DNA of 64,000 nucleotides, from NCBI RefSeq assembly GCF_000004195.4, contig NC_030685.2, positions 57,412,048 to 57,476,047 on the forward strand, written 5' to 3'. Positions 57,800 through 64,000 of this stretch are shown in pieces. The notes beneath the pieces were generated by a model. That model did not search any database. It saw only the letters and a list, made by a program, of their open reading frames with translations, and was not told the DNA's origin. Numbering within the stretch: position 1 is the first letter of the stretch; the number at the start of each line of letters is the position of its first letter. The position numbers and the translations under genes are program-made. Origin of the DNA: Xenopus tropicalis (Eukaryota; Chordata; Amphibia; Anura; Pipidae).

Positions 57800-58289
57800 T
57801 GTAGGGGTTATGTTTCACACTTACGTATGAAGGGCTTAAAAGCCTTACCATGACTTTCGTAAAAAAAACCATGAGGCCATTTCATTTGGAAACTCAATCT
57901 CCTTTGCACCTGTGAACACAATTAAAATGGAAGGCACAACAAACTGCCCTGAATTAAGATGACTGCTTCATGCAAACAATTTTGTTTGGCTAGTTATTAC
58001 ATTTCAGATCTGGTGTCTTTCCATATTTAGGTGTATAGATATAGGTGTATAGATTTCTGGTGTTCTGTAATAAAAAGCAAAGAAGTATTTAACAATTTAA
58101 AATTTCAAGGACAAGATCAGTAATGCAGCCTGTCTTGTTTGTAACTGGAAGACTAGGATGCTGATGCCTGCCTTGTATCCTTTCCTAGGTGATCCTAGAT
58201 TATTGCTAGTCTTGTTTATATGCAGGAACGCCTTACACATATCATATAATCCCTGTGGCAATGAACAGGTAATTTCTTTTCCCATTTGC
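57800..58289. other. Unassigned DNA
   Basis: Nothing recognised. Confidence 0.35.
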
Positions 58290-58480
58290 ATTGCAAAACA
58301 GGGTCTGAAGCAATGGGTCTGCTGAAAATCCCACGTGTAAAATCGAACACCAAAACGCTCACTATAATGTTAATTAGATTGTACTGCGCAATTCAGCTAA
58401 GGCAGTAGAATGACCGCAGGCAACACTATTGACTTCCAGCACAGGATAATATTGTGCTTGCGTATAATGCCATTTAATTA
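58290..58480. other. Candidate conserved non-coding block
   Basis: AATCCCACGTGTAAAATCG (E-box CACGTG), AATGTTAATTAGATTG (homeodomain core) and GCCATTTAATTACCC within 190 bp. Inferred. Confidence 0.35.
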
Positions 58481-60929
58481 CCCTTAAGCTGAACAGGATT
58501 GAATAGCTAAAAAGAGGAGACCAAAGTATAAAATATGAAATTAAAAGGGGATTTGCTATGTTTACTTCTAGAGGCAAAGTCAAAATCTATTGGCGCTGCT
58601 ATACGAGCAACTGTTCTAATAGCAGGTTCAAAACGGACTATGGTTCCCAAATTTAGACACTAAAGGAAAACAGTGATTACAACTGATTATTAAAATCATG
58701 GTGCCACCTCCCAATAACTAACCCACTGCAACCCAGCACAGGCTATGTACATTAAAGGGTTTAGAGAATATCAATAATTGTGTTGCTGACAGTGTCCCCA
58801 AGCAAAAATTGAATGGTCCTCCTGCAGACTTTTAAACCTTTTGTAGTTTTGATAAAGACACCAGATGACAAAGCCTGGCAATAATGGTTGTTGAGCTGTA
58901 GAGGCTCTAATGTGTGTGCCATTGACATTTAATTAACAGTTTTTAAAGCCATGACCCCTGACACACCCTATGTGTTACACCCCCTGCTTCTGTGTTGTAC
59001 TGCAGATACAGCAGAATGACTTTGGGGATATTGGCAATTGGGGAGTGATACTGTTTGATTTGCAATTAATGGACCACTAATGGCAAAGATCATAAGTGGG
59101 AAATGGGAAATAACATGGATTCCTCTCATTTTGCTCAAAGATTGTACAAAGATAGAACATAGCAACTGAAATCTCAAGAGGCATGCTAGTGTTATAAGCA
59201 ATCATAAACAGGTTAAAATTATTTTAATTTGTAGTTTTATCAAGGACTACACAAGCCAAGGGTTTCCTTTGTAGCCTGAGACTTTGTTCTAACCTAAAAC
59301 CAACCCTAGACTCCAGAGGCATAACAAACATGTTTTGGTTATGTTGAAACAATAACACATTCTCTTTAACCCCTTTCCCGTCAATGTACAGTTAACTTAA
59401 TACCTTCATTATAGCAATTGTGGCCTAAGAACGTTTTAACAAATTCCTCCTGTTCTGCTCCAGGCCTCAAGGTAAGCTCCTTGGTTTGGTCCTGGACGTC
59501 TGCTATAAGACATCCTGCTTTAAACTCTTTGGTCAAAGTGGTCTAGAAGTTCTGTAATTAAGAATGGAATATTATATATAAAACCAATTGTCCTTCATGG
59601 CCAGATCAATTCTGTCACTGCCAGCATAACTTGCCATGTGGCAAGAAAAGATGAAATACAATTTCTGTTATCTATATGCACATGAGTAGCATATTTTCTT
59701 TGTGAAAATCTTGTAAGGTGTTTATTGGAAATTCTACAAGCACAGTCATATTTAGGTCTTCCTGTTAAAACTAGTTAGGTTGAAAGGTGTTCTTACACTG
59801 CCAGATAATAGCAAGGTTCCAAAAAAGGCGTAGGATAGAAAGGAAACTGCTTCTAAAAGCACTACATGCGTTGGGGCCAAGCAGGCAATGATTCTGTTTT
59901 TAGAGAGAAATCATTATTTTACTCTTTCCACCCAACTCATTTTTGCCAGAGGCTTTATGCTGAATATGATCAATGAGGGTAAACGGTGGGGAGTGAAACT
60001 GTGAGGTCAGATATCCTGAAAATGCAAACATCAGCCAGAAATTGTTCCTAGGACTCGCACCGATATATTTTTACATTGTGGAACAATGCCAGCCCAAAAA
60101 ATGATTCCTGCTACAGCAAGCTCTCTGTGGATAGCACACTTTAAGATCAAATCCCAGCAGAACCAAGCCAGTTAAAAACATCTACATAATGTTTTGTTGC
60201 CTCAGGGGCTGTTCCCGGGTTCTGTAGCACGTCATGAGGAGAATTGAGTGCTCACCTGCCCTTCCATTATAGTCTAATATCCTGAAGGGATGGTATTCAA
60301 TTAAAATGTTGCGGACTACATTTTGATTTTCCATGAATTAGGAAAATATAAGTGCGTACGCTTTGTGTGGGCAGTGTGCTTGGTCAGCATTTGAAGTACA
60401 AATTTTTCCCCTTATTATTGTCTACCTTCTCTCTGGGTTAGGGCAGTCAGAGGATTTTTCTCTTTTTTTGTTGAAAGTCAGGAGAGTATTCCACTTCTGA
60501 CTGCCCTGTACCAAACCATACAGCTTTATTTCAAAACAAGCGAGTTCTTTTACATGACTTTCTCAATGTCACTCTGAAAAATGGCTGTGCCCTCACTGAT
60601 AGAGTTTAAAAGAGTTTAAACATTTTTAAGACCCAGAGAAATAGTGTAGAGTGTAGAAGTTTTAAACAGTTACCTATGACAGTGCCTTAGCTGGTCTATA
60701 TGTAACTAGGATCTATTGTGACAGTAGATAAATAATGGAACAGAATTTCAACAATGATCAAGTCAGGCAAAATCATGGCACATTGCATATTAATACATAG
60801 GATTAATCACAACTGAAATAGTGCAGTAAATTCCATTGTTTAGACACTGGGCTGTGGTTGATCCCTGGTTTTTAAAGCACCATTTTTGTGCATACTAACT
60901 GGGACATCAATTGAGCACATCAATTTCAT
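58481..60929. other. Unassigned DNA
   Basis: 2.4 kb without a recognised repeat family. Near 60441-60510, AGGGCAGTCAGAGG and CTTCTGACTGCCCT form a short inverted pair. At about 59450-59475 an acceptor-like TCCTGTTCTGCTCCAG is followed after 8 bases by GTAAGC, probably chance. Confidence 0.4.
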
Positions 60930-61260
60930 CTACTCTGCTCTGGAAGCAATAGTTAAGGTACCAGTCAATTTCCATATAACCATTAGGCTCAAAGGCCACA
61001 CAATATCACTCCAAAAATGAGTTAAGGGCAGAACCTGTCCCTTCTAGCTTAGCTCCTGAAAAGGCCAATTACAAAATATTGGACTGTGAATTATCACATT
61101 AAAGCACAAGACGTTGTTTTACTCTGCTGTGAATTTACCACTCTGAGCAATCTACAATATCACAGAAGACCTGGGATGAAGGGTGGACCCTGTCCTTTCT
61201 AGTTCAGTTTATCCAAACTAGTTTACATAGATCACCTGGCAAGAGCAATTACAAACTACT
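60930..61260 (+). repeat. Diverged tandem duplication, about 170-bp unit
   Basis: ACCTGTCCCTTCTAGCTTAG (61031) and ACCCTGTCCTTTCTAGTTCA (61187) correspond. So do GGCCAATTACAAAATATTGG and AGAGCAATTACAAACTACTG, and the preceding CTACTCTGCTCTGGAAGCAA and TTACTCTGCTGTGAA. An old tandem duplication. Confidence 0.5.
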
Positions 61261-62537
61261 GAAATTACTGACTGAATAGAATGTGCTTAGTAAGGGTTGG
61301 TTGGCCCAGTCTATGTGGTTTTATGGCAGTGTCAAACTAATGATTTGCAATGTATCTTTCTATACATATTTTTGAAAATTGAAAGTAAATGCAGTATCTA
61401 TACCAAATAACTATAGAATGCTTTAAACTGCTATGTTAGATAGACCCCCAGTGATCACTGCTATTGGCCAAATTACCTCTTCCTCTGAGACAGGTGCAGC
61501 ACTTCTATGCATCATCAGCTTCTTTCCAGCAGAGAGGGAAATACTAAATGATCCCTAATTGAGAGCCTGCAGTGTAATCAACCTGCAGTCACTGCATGAT
61601 TTTGGTCTTTACATGGATGTTCAAATCATTCCAGTATGATAATATTCCATGTACTTTTTGTTTCCAAGTTCCAATTGTGGATCACAATCCTCTTCTAAAC
61701 ATATTCTACTTTGCAATACACGTGTGCTGTTTGTACCATTTTGAAGACAAAAAAGGTACATTGAAAATAATATATATTGCAAAAAGCACCAACTTTAAAG
61801 TTCTGATCTTAGAATCACTACACTTTGGGGATATTTACATCCATTTTAAGGAGTGAGACTCATTTAACAACACCACTGGATCCGCCAGCTCTCAACCCCC
61901 AGGACACCATAACCACTCCCCTGCAATGACACAGTCCTACCTGATGATGTCATAGCCCCACCCCACGACACCCTCCTTCCACTCCCACACACCTCACCTA
62001 ATAACTGGTAAGAAACCTCAGTAATGGCGGTAACACTAGTTACTACCCAAAAGCAACTTTGCCCACTGTTGAGAAATGACCCTCGCCGAGGTTCCTACTT
62101 AACTACTGCACCCTCTACTGTCTTGTTCCCAGTATAACTTGCCAGCCATTATAGAGGTTACTATGTCCTCATTTCTATAATAAGGTACATTTGCATAGTT
62201 ATATTTCTTTCCTTAACGATAAGCTATCTATATGGGGCATGTTCATTCATGGGACTCTTATTGGAATAAGCATGATATAACATTTACTAATGTAATCTTG
62301 AAAGTTTCAAAGATTTTAGGGGATATGATAACAAAGTTTTTTAACATACAGTTTTTTTCTGCAAAATGGAGCAGTTTATTTCCTCTGCTATTTGGTAATA
62401 CGTACACTAATCTGTAAGACAACGCAGGACGTGTAGAAAGCATAAGAATACAATTTCCCCCTAAACTAAGAATAATAATAATTTATATATAAATTATAAG
62501 AGAAGTATTTTATGAATTAATGAAATGGTATACAGCC
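61261..62537. other. Unassigned DNA
   Basis: No recognised element. A C-rich part at 61880-62000 (GTCATAGCCCCACCCCACGA) resembles the GC-rich interior of the GGTTGCCA family. Confidence 0.35.
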
Positions 62538-62771
62538 CAGGTATAAGATCTACTTTCTGGCATGCTTGGGACCTGGGGTTTTCTAAATAAGGGAACCTTA
62601 ATTTGAATCACCATACCTTAAGTCTGCTAAAAAAAAACAAATATTAAATGAACCCAATAGCATTGTTTTGCCACCACTATAGATTCATTCAGTTAAGTTA
62701 CCGTCAAGTAGAAGGTACTGTGTCATTATTGCAGAGAAAAAGGAAATCATTTTAAAATGATCCCATACTTG
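62538..62771 (+). mobile_element. TA-flanked MITE (CAGGTATGGG family)
   Basis: CAGGTATAAGATCTAC at the left, GGGACCTGGGGTTTTCTAAA, ACCTTAAGTCTGC, AACCCAATAGCATTGTTTTG, AGAAAAAGGAAATCATTTTA, and CCCATACTTG before TA. Internally deleted on the right. Confidence 0.85.
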
Positions 62772-62879
62772 TATATCCAAGAGTGGTGTGCCTGAATAGA
62801 ATAACCACAAATTATAGCACCAGTTTACCTTTTAGTGTAGAAATAATAGTGAGTAACATAACTTTTCTTCTCAGTCCCC

Positions 62880-63230
62880 CTTATCTACGAAAGACTGCAG
62901 CATGAAATTGACTCCCAAGCTGCTGCGGAGGAACAGCAAGCTCTGCACGGCTGCCCACTTTCCCAGTCCTGCTGTAACAGATAGAAATCAGCACATTAGC
63001 ATTTGCAGCCGTGCTGAATCTGAGCTGAGATGATAAGCTGGATTTGTTTCACTTTCCCTCTGCCCAAATGATGCTCAGGACGAAGTTGATAAGATTTAAT
63101 CACAGATTGTTCAGTGGCCGGCGCAGAAAGTCTATCGGAGTATTATAAAGCCGTTTTGTACTGGAAGGAAAATTAGCCAACTTGTAATCCTCTGCAGATA
63201 ATAGGAGTTAGACAGGCTTAATTTGAGATA
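62880..63230. other. Candidate conserved non-coding block
   Basis: Repeat-free; AGATGATAAGCTGGATTTG, AAGATTTAATCACAGATTG and GTCTATCGGAGTATTATAAA. GATA-like and homeodomain-like words clustered. Inferred. Confidence 0.4.
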
Positions 63231-63302
63231 TGGGACCAAAAATGGCACAGTGGGTGTTATTAGATCTCCAGGGGATGAATGTTGGAGTAGTAAAATCTAA
63301 TG

Positions 63303-63672
63303 TTAAAGGAGTAGTTGACTTTTATATACATTTTTTGTATGTTACAGATTTATTCTATGCAACATTTCAACTATACGCAGAATATATTCTGTATGTTACA
63401 GTAAATATTAGCCTTCCTGTTTTGATCTCATTGCTGGGATCACTGACCCCAGCAACCAAAAAAAAAGGCTTTGGTTTCATATGTAGTTATTTTTCTGAAA
63501 ATTCTCACTGGTTGGTAGGGTAAAAAATGCTAGCAACCAAATAGCTTTTAACATTCTAAGCTCGAGAGCTGCAAAAATGAAAATGTAAATAATTAAAAAA
63601 CATAAAGTAAAAAGTAAGGACCAGTTGCAAATGATCTTAGAACTTTTGTGTCTATACTATAATAAATGTTAA
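63303..63672 (+). mobile_element. T2/Kolobok-type MITE, diverged
   Basis: TTAAAGGAGTAGTTGAC at 63303; GGGATCACTGACCCCAGC, CTGGTTGGTAGGG, GAGAGCTGCAAAAATG and GACCAGTTGCAAATGATC follow in family order (reverse internal orientation). The right end is decayed near a TTAA at 63669. The 97-residue frame inside is spurious. Confidence 0.75.
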
Positions 63673-64000
63673 TATAAATACACTACAGGCAGTGTAAGGT
63701 TATGGGGCACTGTCTGTGCTATTAGTACAGCTAGATCTAGGAAAATGATTTACTTGACCCCATGGATTATGTACAATGCATTATATCCTACTGTATGTGC
63801 TGAAATTCATTATGTTGCTGAGCATCCAAAGCGACAATGCCTGTGGCTCCTTGTATGAAATGTGCTGTCACAGAACACTTCACCTCACTACATTCTACAG
63901 TGATGTCCTGTTCATCAGAATACTGTTCCATCAGTTAGAGCGCTTTAATAAGATTGCCTTGTGGAAAGCATTAAGAGCAATACATACCTCAAAGATTTTA

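Noticed and set aside
59450..59485. 8-nt microexon between a good acceptor and GTAAGC
   Set aside because: Too short to weigh against chance, with no neighbouring exon.

Overview
The window looks like non-coding vertebrate DNA from a clawed frog (Xenopus, most likely X. tropicalis). This rests on the repeats: many TTAA-flanked T2/Kolobok-type miniature elements (ends TTAAAGG...CCTTTAA), many TA-flanked miniature elements starting CAGGTATGGG, several small hAT elements with 8-bp target duplications, and tails of a tRNA-type SINE and a CR1/L2-like LINE. The species is inferred from repeat families I recognise, not from a database search.

I find no intact protein-coding gene, no rRNA, no convincing tRNA, no CRISPR array and no prokaryote-like organisation. 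The open reading frames are short and scattered, and many sit inside repeats (CA repeat, minisatellites, hAT elements). The only recognisable protein-coding remnant is a 5'-truncated LINE, whose C-terminal fragment lies at 50396-50818.

Layout. 0.4-3.6 kb: hAT elements, a hAT carrying a minisatellite, a 136-bp CA repeat and a T2 element. 3.6-9.6 kb: mostly unassigned DNA with three TA-flanked elements. 9.8-10.7 kb: a GCGCAA-rich terminal-inverted-repeat element. 10.7-19 kb: repeat-poor, with several stretches that look like conserved non-coding DNA. 19.4-23.4 kb: palindromic T2 elements, a LINE tail and a T2 element split by a hAT. 23.5-26.3 kb: two more conserved-looking blocks around a GC-rich repeat. 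27.4-30.5 kb: two T2 elements, each split by another insertion. 31-35 kb: a SINE, then mostly unassigned. 35-41.4 kb: dense nesting (hAT with a GC-rich promoter-like core, an element with 155-bp inverted repeats, T2 inside a TA-flanked element, hAT inside T2). 43.7-57.5 kb: further nests, including a LINE inside T2 and a second minisatellite hAT inside a TA-flanked element. 57.5-64 kb: mostly unassigned, with one TA-flanked element, one T2 element and conserved-looking blocks.

The window reads as an intron or intergenic desert. Its most informative content is the insertion order of the elements: at least ten have been split by later insertions, and several junctions show exact target duplications. 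Conserved-block and exon calls are judgements by eye and need comparison with other genomes.
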